Position numbers and translations under genes: made by a program. The notes under the pieces were generated by a model. That model was given only the letters and a program-made list of their open reading frames with translations. It had not been told where the DNA came from and did not search any database. DNA of 41,088 nt from Candidatus Woesearchaeota archaeon (GTDB lineage Archaea > Nanobdellota > Nanobdellia > Woesearchaeales > JACPBO01): assembly GCA_016180285.1 (NCBI GenBank), contig JACPBO010000010.1, positions 1 to 41,088 on the forward strand. The letters run 5' to 3'. This document shows positions 8,291-15,688 of this stretch, piece by piece (within the stretch, counting starts at the first letter, position 1; each line of letters opens with the position of its first letter).

Positions 8291-9205
8291 CTATTTCCTA
8301 CACAATTTCAATAATTTCTCCCACTCTTCATCAACATTCTTCTGGATCTTTTCAAGAATTTCCTTGTTTTCTTGCTTAAATAAATGCGCAAATCTTCCTT
8401 GCGTCTTTAAGTAGTCTGAGACTGGGATCGGTTTTGCAGGATCGTAATTCAGCTTGTAAACTCCGTTCTCAACTTCGTACAAAGGCCAGAACCTGCTCTC
8501 AGCTGCAAGCTTTGCAATCTCTATTGCCATGTTTCCGGGGAATTTCCATCCAAGAGTGCAGGGCTGCAGAACATTCAGAAATGCCGGGCCGTCTGCATTA
8601 AACGCTTTCTCTGCTTTTGTATAGAGATCATTCCAATGCGCAACAGTTGTCTGCGCAACATAAGGGATATTATGGGCAGCCATGATCTTCGCAATGTCTT
8701 TTTTAAACTGCTCTTTGCCATGATGAATTTTTCCATCTGGCGAGGTTGTTGTCGCTGCTCCAAACGGAGTTCCGGAGCTTCTCTGAACGCCGGTGTTCAT
8801 GTAAGCTTCGTTGTCATAAAGCACATAAACAAATTTATGGCCTCGCTCAGCTGCTCCTGATAAGCTTTGCAGGCCAATATCATAAGTTCCGCCGTCGCCG
8901 CCGAATGCAACAAACTTGATGTCTTTCTTTACTTTTCCTTTTCTTTTCAAGACATTATATGCTGTTTCAACTCCTGAAATTGTTGCAGCTGCGTTTTCAA
9001 ATAATGAATGGATCCAGGGAACTTTCCATGCAGTATGAGGATAAACTGTTGATGTGACCTCCATACAGCCTGTTGCGCACGATGCAACAACATTGCCTGT
9101 GGCTTTCAATACAGTGTTGATTATCTGGGGGAATCCGCAGCCAGCGCATGCCCTATGGCCCGGTACAAACCTGTTCTCTTTCAAGGATAATTCTTTAAGG
9201 TTCAT
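8291..9205 (-). CDS. porB: Pyruvate:ferredoxin oxidoreductase, beta subunit
   Basis: The thiamine diphosphate-binding subunit of the oxidoreductase converting pyruvate, CoA and oxidised ferredoxin to acetyl-CoA, CO2 and reduced ferredoxin. In 304 residues: CAGCG (Cys20, Cys23), Cys47 and Cys216 (LQPC) as the expected 4Fe-4S ligands, and the ThDP motif GDGG (103-106) extending to Asn137 in EAYMNTG. Length is normal for archaeal PorB. Its ATG overlaps the porA stop as ATGA, so the two subunits are translationally coupled. It ends the G-D-A-B operon. Another 2-oxoacid cannot be fully excluded, but the PorB-type motifs favour pyruvate. Confidence 0.93.
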   Translation of the reverse strand: MNLKELSLKENRFVPGHRACAGCGFPQIINTVLKATGNVVASCATGCMEVTSTVYPHTAWKVPWIHSLFENAAATISGVETAYNVLKRKGKVKKDIKFVAFGGDGGTYDIGLQSLSGAAERGHKFVYVLYDNEAYMNTGVQRSSGTPFGAATTTSPDGKIHHGKEQFKKDIAKIMAAHNIPYVAQTTVAHWNDLYTKAEKAFNADGPAFLNVLQPCTLGWKFPGNMAIEIAKLAAESRFWPLYEVENGVYKLNYDPAKPIPVSDYLKTQGRFAHLFKQENKEILEKIQKNVDEEWEKLLKLCRK

Positions 9206-10368
9206 TTTCTTAATCCTGCATATTTTTCCTGTTTTTTATTTGCCAATAAAGTATCAAAAATGCCTTCAATGTCTTTCTTGAAAATCTCCCTTCCACCCAG
9301 GCCAAATACAATGCCTGAAACATCCGGCTTTTTGTCTAATACGAACAATGAATTTAAAATTTCAGAATAAAGCGGTGCATTCGCGCCATAAGACTCTGCC
9401 CTGTCCAGAACAGCAATCTTTTCTGCATTCTTTAATGCTTCATTTACCTCGCCATATGGAAATGGCCTGAACAATCTTATTTTTAACAATCCAACTTTCT
9501 TTCCCTTGCTCCTTAATTCATCAACAACATCTTTCACAATGCCTGCAGTTGAGTTCAGCACAACAATAACAGCTTTTGCATCCTTTGATTTATATTCCTC
9601 AAAATAGCCATATTCCCTGCCTGTTATTTTTGAGATTTCACTGCCTATTTTCAGGAATTCCTTTTTTGCGCCCTGCATAGCATCATCGAGCTGGCTTTTT
9701 GTTTCAAAATTATAATTCTGGAGCTGTATTGCGCCATAAGTTATTGGGCGATCAACATCGAGCAACGAATACTTTGGCTCGTAATTGCCTGCAAATTTTT
9801 TAACAATGTTGTCATCTAAAATCTCAACATTTGCAACACAGTGCGAAGTTATAAATCCGTCCTGGCAGACCATGACCGGCAATAAGACATTTTTTGATTC
9901 TGCTAATTTGATTGCGATTAGATTGTGATCGTAAACTTCCTGCGCATCCTCGCTGTAGAGCTGGATCCATCCTGTATCTCTGCATGCCATTGAATCAGAA
10001 TGGTCGCAGTGTATGTTTAACGGAGATGACAGCGCCCTGTTGACAACATTCATGACAATCGGCAGCCTCAAGCCTGAAGCGACATTGAGGACTTCAAACA
10101 TCAATGCGATTCCCTGCGAAGATGATGCTGTCATTACCCTTGCGCCTGCTGCGCTTGCTCCAACAGCAATGCTCATTGCGCTGTGCTCTGACTCTGCATC
10201 AACTGTTTCCCCTGAAACTTTTCCGTCTGCATAAAACTGGGCAAATGTTTCAATAATGAAAGTCTGCGGGGTTATCGGGTAAGACGGAATTACATCAGGA
10301 TCGATCTGCCGCATTGCCTCTGCTGCTGCTTCATCCCCTGTTAATGCAAGTGTTTTTTTATTGGGCAT
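9202..10368 (-). CDS. porA: Pyruvate:ferredoxin oxidoreductase, alpha subunit
   Basis: A 388-residue catalytic alpha subunit. The pyrimidine-binding domain begins near residue 10 (ALTGDEAAAEA), with the substrate-loop sequence SYPITPQTFIIE and the SSSQGIALM segment, followed by a domain II-like region (about 260-370) ending in LFRPFPYGEV and VLDRAESYGA, typical of PorA. It starts one base after the porD stop and overlaps porB by four bases. With PorB it forms the ThDP active site; with PorD and PorG it makes the four-subunit archaeal enzyme. Confidence 0.93.
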   Translation of the reverse strand: MPNKKTLALTGDEAAAEAMRQIDPDVIPSYPITPQTFIIETFAQFYADGKVSGETVDAESEHSAMSIAVGASAAGARVMTASSSQGIALMFEVLNVASGLRLPIVMNVVNRALSSPLNIHCDHSDSMACRDTGWIQLYSEDAQEVYDHNLIAIKLAESKNVLLPVMVCQDGFITSHCVANVEILDDNIVKKFAGNYEPKYSLLDVDRPITYGAIQLQNYNFETKSQLDDAMQGAKKEFLKIGSEISKITGREYGYFEEYKSKDAKAVIVVLNSTAGIVKDVVDELRSKGKKVGLLKIRLFRPFPYGEVNEALKNAEKIAVLDRAESYGANAPLYSEILNSLFVLDKKPDVSGIVFGLGGREIFKKDIEGIFDTLLANKKQEKYAGLRK

Positions 10369-10369
10369 T

Positions 10370-10687
10370 TTATTTTTTAAATTCTCCTTCCGGCTTCATT
10401 GTAATTGCTTTTACAGGGCACACTTGGCTGCATACTCCACATCCCTTGCAGTACCTGAAATCCGTGCCTAGGCGCTTTGCTCCTGTTTTTTTATCTTTAA
10501 CAACAATTATGCACATATCAGGGCAGTGCTGCGCGCAGATCATATCCTGGTTGCATTTAGATGCATCATAAACAGGCCTTTCTGCCCTCCATGATCCGGT
10601 TTCTTCTTTTAAGGTTGAGCCTGGCTCTAAAACTATGCCGCCAATCGGCATTTCCTTGCTCGACATTAGCTTAGTTTTTTGCTTCAT
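10370..10687 (-). CDS. porD: Pyruvate:ferredoxin oxidoreductase, delta (ferredoxin-like) subunit
   Basis: A 105-residue 2[4Fe-4S] ferredoxin-type subunit that carries electrons out of the Por complex. The second motif is standard (Cys80, Cys83, Cys86, Cys90-Pro). The first reads C-x2-D-x2-C-x3-C-P (Cys45, Asp48, Cys51, Cys55), so an aspartate stands where the second cysteine is usual, as in Pyrococcus furiosus ferredoxin; Cys59 is extra. The ATG at 10687 is supported by GAGGT five bases upstream and overlaps porG by 17 bases; an ATG at 10666 is possible but less well placed. Confidence 0.92.
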   Translation of the reverse strand: MKQKTKLMSSKEMPIGGIVLEPGSTLKEETGSWRAERPVYDASKCNQDMICAQHCPDMCIIVVKDKKTGAKRLGTDFRYCKGCGVCSQVCPVKAITMKPEGEFKK

Positions 10688-11228
10688 TAAAACCTCTTGC
10701 TACAGCATTTATGTTCGCATTAGTTTTTTCTTCTCCTAATTTTTTCAAAAAATAATCCTTTATTTTTTTGTTTATGTTTTCAAGGCTTACAATGCTTGTT
10801 GCCTTGATCAACGCCCCCAACAACGGCGTATTCGGCTTATTTGCTTTTATCGCTTCAAAAGCAATCTTTGTTGCATCCAATGTGAATATTTTTCCTTTGA
10901 ATTCTGTTAAATTTTTTATTTCTGCAGGATTTTTATTTGTGTTTACAATCAAAATGCCATTTTCCTTTAAGCCTTCGGCAACATCAATCTGCTCGATAAA
11001 GTAAGGGTCTATAACCATTACAACATCCGGGTTGAGCACAGGCGAATAATCCCTGATCTTTTTATCTGAAATTCTTACATAAGACTTCATTGGAGCCCCC
11101 ATTCTTTCTGCGCCGTATTCCGGGAATGCCTGCACAAACTTCCCTTTTTCCATTGCAGCCTCTGCTATGAACTGGGCTGCTGATTTTGCGCCCTGCCCTG
11201 CTCTGGCGTGGATTCTTATTTCGATCAT
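10671..11228 (-). CDS. porG: Pyruvate:ferredoxin oxidoreductase, gamma subunit
   Basis: A 185-residue subunit of the pyruvate/ketoisovalerate oxidoreductase catalytic domain III family. The N-terminus RIHARAGQGAKSAA is the usual signature loop, and residues about 120-160 (KIAFEAIKANKPNTPLLGA) are typical of PorG. First gene of the porG-porD-porA-porB operon. A TATA-like CATTTAAAAAC on the minus strand lies about 25-35 bases upstream of the ATG at 11228, and no strong RBS is seen, so the operon probably starts from a short leader. Confidence 0.92.
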   Translation of the reverse strand: MIEIRIHARAGQGAKSAAQFIAEAAMEKGKFVQAFPEYGAERMGAPMKSYVRISDKKIRDYSPVLNPDVVMVIDPYFIEQIDVAEGLKENGILIVNTNKNPAEIKNLTEFKGKIFTLDATKIAFEAIKANKPNTPLLGALIKATSIVSLENINKKIKDYFLKKLGEEKTNANINAVARGFNEAKN

Positions 11229-11283
11229 TTTTATTGTGTAGAAAAAGGATTTCTTAAGTTTTTAAATGTTGTGAATTCGAAAA

Positions 11284-12342
11284 TTAAATGTTCTTTTTTT
11301 GTTTTGATCTTTTTATGATTTTTATTAACCCTTCATTTGCATTAACTTCTATTAAGTCGCCATCTTTTAAAACTTGTGTAGCTATCTTAGTTCCGATAAT
11401 ACATGGTTTTTTCATTTCTCGTGCAACAATTGCTGCATGCGAGATAATACCGCCTTCATCAGCAACAAAAGCGGCTGCTTTGTGCATTGCTGTTAGAAAA
11501 TCAGGGGCTGTTGTTGGCGCTATTAGGATTTCACCTCGCTTCATTAAAGACAGTTGTTTTCTGCTAATAATCACTCTTGCTTTGCCGCATATAATGCCCT
11601 TATAAGCTGCCTGGCCCCTGATTTTATTTATTCTAACTTTTCGGGGTCTTTCTATGCTAATCTTGAATTTGCTCTCGATATCTTCAATTTTTGCACTGAC
11701 AAATAGGGTCTTGTTTGTATAAAAATATCCTTTCAATCTTTTTTCAAGTTTTTTTTGTGATGGCATTCTGCCTGAAATTGCTTCATCTAACAAAATAACG
11801 TCAACATAACTTGTTAATTTAGGATATGCATGTTTAATGGATTTTCTGATTACTGCATCAGAACCAGCACCGATCAATTCTCCTTCTTTACGGGCTTGCA
11901 ATAAGGGCGATAGTTCTTTTGTTCTGCCTTCTTCTTCCAGTAAATCTATTGCCCACCACAACGCTCCAAACCACGGCCATGATGCACGCACTCTAGAAGT
12001 AAATTTTTTAAGCGACTTGAGATCAAGTATGCTCTCTTTTTTCAAAATATATTGTATTGGTTTGATAATATTCAAAAAATTTTTAGCAACAAAAAAGGTA
12101 TAAGCCCCATCCTTATTCATCATGCGTCTAATTTTATTTTTTGTCCATCTTATGCCATTATGATTCATATAACAGACTACAGCATCGTTTTTTCTCTGAA
12201 AAATTATGTAAGGCATGAAAGGCTGTTCTTCTTTAGCCCACTGTCTTGGATCGGTGCTTTCACCAGCGCACCAAAGTTCAACCATGCCCAATGAAAAATC
12301 TCTTGTAAATGTCTTTTTGTATACTTGTTTTGATCTGACCAT
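11284..12342 (-). CDS. Protein with PEP-utilising (phosphohistidine swivel) domain
   Basis: A 352-residue protein whose last ~115 residues (about 238-350) are the mobile phosphohistidine domain of PEP synthase and pyruvate phosphate dikinase: GKARVI, then DEGGIISHAAIVAREMKKP with the phosphorylatable His302. The first ~235 residues do not look like the ATP-grasp or PEP-binding TIM-barrel domain of those enzymes and I do not recognise them. Stand-alone swivel proteins occur widely in archaea without an assigned reaction. It begins 13 bases after the trxB stop and probably shares its transcript. It should not be called PEP synthase. Confidence 0.75.
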   Translation of the reverse strand: MVRSKQVYKKTFTRDFSLGMVELWCAGESTDPRQWAKEEQPFMPYIIFQRKNDAVVCYMNHNGIRWTKNKIRRMMNKDGAYTFFVAKNFLNIIKPIQYILKKESILDLKSLKKFTSRVRASWPWFGALWWAIDLLEEEGRTKELSPLLQARKEGELIGAGSDAVIRKSIKHAYPKLTSYVDVILLDEAISGRMPSQKKLEKRLKGYFYTNKTLFVSAKIEDIESKFKISIERPRKVRINKIRGQAAYKGIICGKARVIISRKQLSLMKRGEILIAPTTAPDFLTAMHKAAAFVADEGGIISHAAIVAREMKKPCIIGTKIATQVLKDGDLIEVNANEGLIKIIKRSKQKKNI

Positions 12343-12355
12343 TTTAAGATAATAA

Positions 12356-13405
12356 TTACTTCAAACTCGACAAGTACCTTATCGCCCCCAGCGCAGCTTT
12401 TGCGCCTTCTCCTGCTGCTACAACGATCTGCTTTTCCGGCGTATTTGTAACGTCGCCTGCTGCAAAGATCCCGGGAATATTTGTTTTTGCTGACTGATCT
12501 ATGATTATTTCTCCGAACTCATTCTTTTTGGCGATATTTGCAAAATCTGTTTCAGGAACAAGCCCGATTTCAATGAAAACGCCCTGAACAGCAATAATTT
12601 TTATTTTGTCAAGAACCACATCAGAGATAGGTGGAATGTTGTTGCTATTCATAGCATCAGGTGGTTCTTGAGCATGCTCGGAAATTTTCCGCAATCTGAA
12701 ATTGATTGGCTTTCTGCCACCAGTTTTAAACTGGTGGAAAATTTCCGACATTTTATCCTGCTCTAACTTGATCCCTTTTACAAATTTATCCCCAAAAATC
12801 TCAACTGTTTTTGAATTATTCAAAACAGCCACTTTCTTGTTTTTTTCAATTTTCTGCCTTAATACTTCCTCTCCGCCAAGCTCGCCTGTTATATTGATCA
12901 TATAAATTTTATTTGCATACTTTGTAAGCTGCAATGCTGCATCTAATGCAGAATTCCCTCCGCCAATAACTGCCACGTCTTTTCCGGAAAACAAAGGGGC
13001 ATCGCATACTGCGCAATAAGTCACGCCTTTCCCCCTGAATTCCTTTTCACCAGGAACATTGAGCATCCTTGGCTTTTTGCCTGATGCTATAATGACTGTT
13101 TTTGCCTGATACTTTTTGCTGCTCTTTGCTTCAACTTCAAAAATGCTGTTTGGCTTTCTCAGCTCAACAATTTCATCAGTAATGATCTGCACATTATACT
13201 TTTTAACATGCTCTTCAAACTTTTGCGTAAGCTCTGCGCCAGTTATGAATTGGTAGCCAATGTAATTCTCAACATCAGATGACCATACTGCCTGGCCGCC
13301 AATGTCTTTTGAAATAATGAGAAAATCCAGCTTGTTTCGGGCTGCATAAACAGCAGCGCTCATTCCTGCTGGCCCAGCTCCGATTATGATAAGGTCATGT
13401 ACCAT
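12356..13405 (-). CDS. trxB: Thioredoxin reductase (with in-frame insertion)
   Basis: FAD- and NAD(P)H-dependent reductase of thioredoxin. Landmarks: FAD motif GAGPAGMSAA (9-18), redox disulfide CAVC (Cys131, Cys134), nucleotide-binding GGGNSALDAA (148-157), and the second FAD motif GIFAAGDVT (312-320). At 349 residues it is about 40 longer than usual; the excess is residues 219-266, inserted between GIKLEQDK and KIKIIAVQGVF inside the NAD(P)H-domain/linker region. The DNA of this insert is strongly palindromic. All catalytic motifs remain, so the enzyme is probably active. TATA box ATATTTAAAAAC (minus strand, about 13429-13440) sits about 25 bases before the ATG. Its likely partner is the thioredoxin at 34595-34924. 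Confidence 0.93.
   Translation of the reverse strand: MVHDLIIIGAGPAGMSAAVYAARNKLDFLIISKDIGGQAVWSSDVENYIGYQFITGAELTQKFEEHVKKYNVQIITDEIVELRKPNSIFEVEAKSSKKYQAKTVIIASGKKPRMLNVPGEKEFRGKGVTYCAVCDAPLFSGKDVAVIGGGNSALDAALQLTKYANKIYMINITGELGGEEVLRQKIEKNKKVAVLNNSKTVEIFGDKFVKGIKLEQDKMSEIFHQFKTGGRKPINFRLRKISEHAQEPPDAMNSNNIPPISDVVLDKIKIIAVQGVFIEIGLVPETDFANIAKKNEFGEIIIDQSAKTNIPGIFAAGDVTNTPEKQIVVAAGEGAKAALGAIRYLSSLK
12608..12751. mobile_element. Palindromic in-frame insertion in trxB (144 bases)
   Basis: The 144 bases encoding the extra 48 residues of TrxB contain three perfect inverted repeats: 11 bases at 12609-12619/12661-12671, 13 bases at 12678-12690/12736-12748, and 10 bases at 12717-12726/12728-12737 with a one-base centre. 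The outermost arms end one and three bases inside the borders inferred from the protein. It looks like a small palindromic repeat element that entered a coding region in frame, as described for Rickettsia palindromic elements; the comparison is mine. I see no second copy in the window. Confidence 0.6.
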
Positions 13406-13490
13406 GTTAAAAGAACAGAGGCTCGATAGTTTTTAAATATTGCGTTTATATCTGCATTCTAAAATGCACAAATAAAAAAAGAAATAAAAA

Positions 13491-14312
13491 TCAATAGTAG
13501 CCTCCGCCTGTGCTTACTCCTGCAGATGTACTTGAGCCAGCAGATGAAGCAGAACTTCCGCTTGCACTGCTGCTTGATTTGGCTTGTTCGCTGACAAGGG
13601 CTCCGATCTTTATTTTTCCGCCTTCGATTGACAGCACCTCATTCAGCCCGATTTTCAATCCGACACCTACATTTCCGTCGATGTCCATTCCGACCTTAGT
13701 TTTTGTAATTGTTTTTCCTAACTTAATTTCCACTTTATTATCGGATTTTACTTCTACATCTGCTTTTTCCTTGGTTTCAAGCTCTACAACAGGGGCCAGG
13801 ATATACTCGCCATTCCCGGTTAAATGAAGGGACTCGTCTGCCATGAAGTCAAATGTTGCTGTTGATGTTGAGCTTGCATCAATTACAAGATTTCCTAAAA
13901 TCTTCAGTTCGCCTGACGGCAGCTTGGCTTCATGCTCTCCGGATGCATCCATAACAACAACTTTTGAAATATGCAGGCGGACTTGCTCATAAATTCCCGG
14001 CTTTAGGCTTATATCTGCCAAAAGCTCCTGGCTTCCTTCTGCTTTCAGCTTAAGAAGGTCATATGTCTTCTGCGCTGATAAAACAGTTGCCCATCCTTCT
14101 GCCGCGCTATGCACGCTTACCTCGTCAATAGTAATTTTTATGCTTGTAACTGCCTTCATGTCTGCAGCAGCATCTGTTATTGCAAAAACAGCTCTGCCTT
14201 CTTCAGTTTGCTTCGGCGGAATTACACCGGTTGCCGGCTCTTGCGGCAATTGCTGACAAGCAGCCAGAAATAAAACCATCACCGAAAGCAAACCTATTAT
14301 TTCTTTGCCCAT
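13491..14312 (-). CDS. DUF4382-type lipoprotein
   Basis: A 273-residue lipoprotein: signal peptide with lipobox LAAC (Cys at about 19), a DUF4382-like domain (about 38-180; AVFAITDAAADMKAVTSIKITIDEVSVHS and the later PGIYEQVRLHISKV are typical), a second beta region, then a Ser/Ala/Gly-rich low-complexity tail from about residue 245. The function of DUF4382 is not established; the protein is placed on the cell surface. The RBS AGGTGG lies five bases before the ATG at 14312. It is the last gene after the small redox-like genes on this strand, 23 bases from DUF1059. Confidence 0.8.
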   Translation of the reverse strand: MGKEIIGLLSVMVLFLAACQQLPQEPATGVIPPKQTEEGRAVFAITDAAADMKAVTSIKITIDEVSVHSAAEGWATVLSAQKTYDLLKLKAEGSQELLADISLKPGIYEQVRLHISKVVVMDASGEHEAKLPSGELKILGNLVIDASSTSTATFDFMADESLHLTGNGEYILAPVVELETKEKADVEVKSDNKVEIKLGKTITKTKVGMDIDGNVGVGLKIGLNEVLSIEGGKIKIGALVSEQAKSSSSASGSSASSAGSSTSAGVSTGGGYY

Positions 14313-14335
14313 CTAAACCACCTTTTGTTTTATAT

Positions 14336-14521
14336 TTATTTTCTCTTTATGACTGATTTCAGTTTTTTAACCATTCCCGGGTCTTTAAGCTCTTTTTCTG
14401 TATAGCCATGCACCGCCTTTCCATGCTCTGTTACTTTTGACATCAAAGCCCCCATGCTGCGCGCGGTTGCTGTATAGCTGCAGTCCATACCCAGATTACT
14501 GCACGATATTTCGTATGTCAT
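14336..14521 (-). CDS. DUF1059 small protein
   Basis: A 61-residue protein matching DUF1059: MTYEISCSNLGMDC with Cys7 and Cys14, then an HGKAVHGYT segment with two His, and a basic end. The conserved Cys and His suggest metal binding, but no function is established for the family. The ATG at 14521 is set by a near-ideal GGAGGTGAG five bases upstream; a longer in-frame version (from 14557) would run through that site. It follows the 47-residue gene by 41 bases. Confidence 0.85.
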   Translation of the reverse strand: MTYEISCSNLGMDCSYTATARSMGALMSKVTEHGKAVHGYTEKELKDPGMVKKLKSVIKRK

Positions 14522-14562
14522 TTTACTCACCTCCAAATTTATCTTTACAGGCGCCATTAAAA

Positions 14563-14706
14563 TTAAGTTCCATGAAGCCTGTTCTTCAGCAAATCAAGCT
14601 CTATTTGCTCTACAATATTTGTTCTGTTGAACAAACTGTCAAGCTCGTGTTCTATTGCCTCAAAATCAAAACACCTTCCTTTTTGGCAAACAATCTCTCG
14701 GGTCAT
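14563..14706 (-). CDS. Small unknown protein (47 residues)
   Basis: A 47-residue frame that begins directly after the stop codon of the DUF1858 gene and has GGGAGGTGAG (inside the end of that gene) as its ribosome binding site. It starts MTREIVCQKGRCFDFEAIE, with Cys7 and Cys12, and continues as a predicted amphipathic helix (acidic/hydrophobic). The strong RBS, exact stop-start junction and position between two Cys-containing small genes argue that it is real. No family recognised. Confidence 0.7.
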   Translation of the reverse strand: MTREIVCQKGRCFDFEAIEHELDSLFNRTNIVEQIELDLLKNRLHGT

Positions 14707-14928
14707 TTATCTCACCTCCCGTTTTAGAATTAACGATTCGTTTATTTTTCTGATTAAAGCATTAATATCTGCCTTGTTGGCTGCTGCAGCCTGCTCCAGA
14801 GTTTCCCATGTTGCGACATGGCAGCCAATGCACTGTATGCCGTAATCCAGCATTATTTCTATTGATTCGGGATATTTCTTTACAACATCCCCGATCAGCA
14901 TTTCTTTTGTAACCGGATCTTTTGGCAT
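14707..14928 (-). CDS. DUF1858 / hybrid-cluster-associated redox disulfide protein
   Basis: A 73-residue DUF1858 protein with the CIGC pair followed by HVATWETLEQAA, the signature of the hybrid cluster protein-associated redox disulfide family (TIGR03980). Such proteins are thought to be small thiol redox or metal-binding modules; the reaction is unknown and no hybrid cluster protein is in this window. I use the ATG at 14928 with AGGTG eight bases upstream; a GTG at 14940 overlaps that RBS. A TATA box (ATTTATATATTT on the minus strand, about 14964-14975) lies about 40 bases upstream. It heads the operon with the 47-residue protein, DUF1059 and DUF4382. Confidence 0.85.
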   Translation of the reverse strand: MPKDPVTKEMLIGDVVKKYPESIEIMLDYGIQCIGCHVATWETLEQAAAANKADINALIRKINESLILKREVR

Positions 14929-14959
14929 TTTGTCTAGCACCTAACAAGGTTATATCTGG

Positions 14960-15045
14960 AAAATATATAAATCTAATTACTTTGAAATATAAGTAAATAT
15001 CATTAAAATATTCTAAATAAAAGGAAAAGTTTATAAATATAGGCT
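14960..15045. promoter_or_regulatory. Divergent promoters with candidate operator
   Basis: Two TATA boxes face away from each other: AAATATATAAAT (14961-14972, for the leftward DUF1858 operon) and GTTTATAAATATA (about 15029-15041, for the rightward Lrp-like gene). Between them TTACTT (14977-14982) and AAGTAA (14991-14996) form an inverted repeat with an 8-base spacer. This is a plausible binding site for the adjacent regulator; the arm is short, so the call is tentative. Confidence 0.4.
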
Positions 15046-15068
15046 TATTACTAATATATTATAAGAAA

Positions 15069-15629
15069 ATGAAAAACAATAACCTGTTCATGAAATTGGA
15101 AGACTTCAAGAAAAAAACCCAGTTCAACGAGCAGCTGGGCCTTGATGACAGGGATAATACGATTCTGTCTTTAATCCAGAAAAATCCGGATGTATCGCAG
15201 GATGAGATTGCAAAAAAAATAAAGCTCTCCCAGCCTTCAATCGGGGCAAGAATAAAAAAACTCAGGCAAAAAGGGATCTTGCACAGCATAAGCGGAGTGA
15301 ATTTCAGAATAGTTGACCTGAGCCTTGCAAAGGTGGATGTGAATGCGACTGACACAACAGCCATCATTAATGAATTCAAGGACTGCCCATTCTTCATTAA
15401 TGCTCTAATCACTTCAGGAAGGCATAATCTCTGCCTTTTTTTCATGGCAACTGACCTCAAAAGGCTTGAGGGCATAGTCAATCATCATCTAAGGGGAAAC
15501 CCGAAAGTGAAAGATATTGAGCTGAATATAGTGATATCAACTGCAAAAGATCTTGTCCTGCCGCTCAACATAGATTATGAGAACAAAGCGCAGATTGACT
15601 GCAACCAGGAATGCAGGAATTGCGTATAA
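15069..15629 (+). CDS. Lrp/AsnC-like regulator with Cys-rich tail
   Basis: A 186-residue regulator. An AsnC-type HTH (about 24-75: DDRDNTILSLIQKNPDVSQ and later QPSIGARIKKLRQKGIL) is followed by a RAM-like alpha/beta domain (about 80-165) and a tail with Cys178, Cys182 and Cys185 (C-x3-C-x2-C). The tail is not part of ordinary Lrp proteins and may bind a metal or Fe-S cluster, or form a disulfide; this is inference. It is transcribed away from the small redox-like operon, so that operon is its likely target. Alternative in-frame ATG at 15090 would remove only seven residues. Confidence 0.85.
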   Translation: MKNNNLFMKLEDFKKKTQFNEQLGLDDRDNTILSLIQKNPDVSQDEIAKKIKLSQPSIGARIKKLRQKGILHSISGVNFRIVDLSLAKVDVNATDTTAIINEFKDCPFFINALITSGRHNLCLFFMATDLKRLEGIVNHHLRGNPKVKDIELNIVISTAKDLVLPLNIDYENKAQIDCNQECRNCV

Positions 15630-15688
15630 AAAGAAAACATAATTGCCAATAGAAATATTTATTAACTAAATTACCGAAGGTTTCATTT

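Noticed and set aside
11284-12342. Phosphoenolpyruvate synthase
   Set aside because: Only the swivel domain is present; ATP-grasp and PEP-binding domains are absent.
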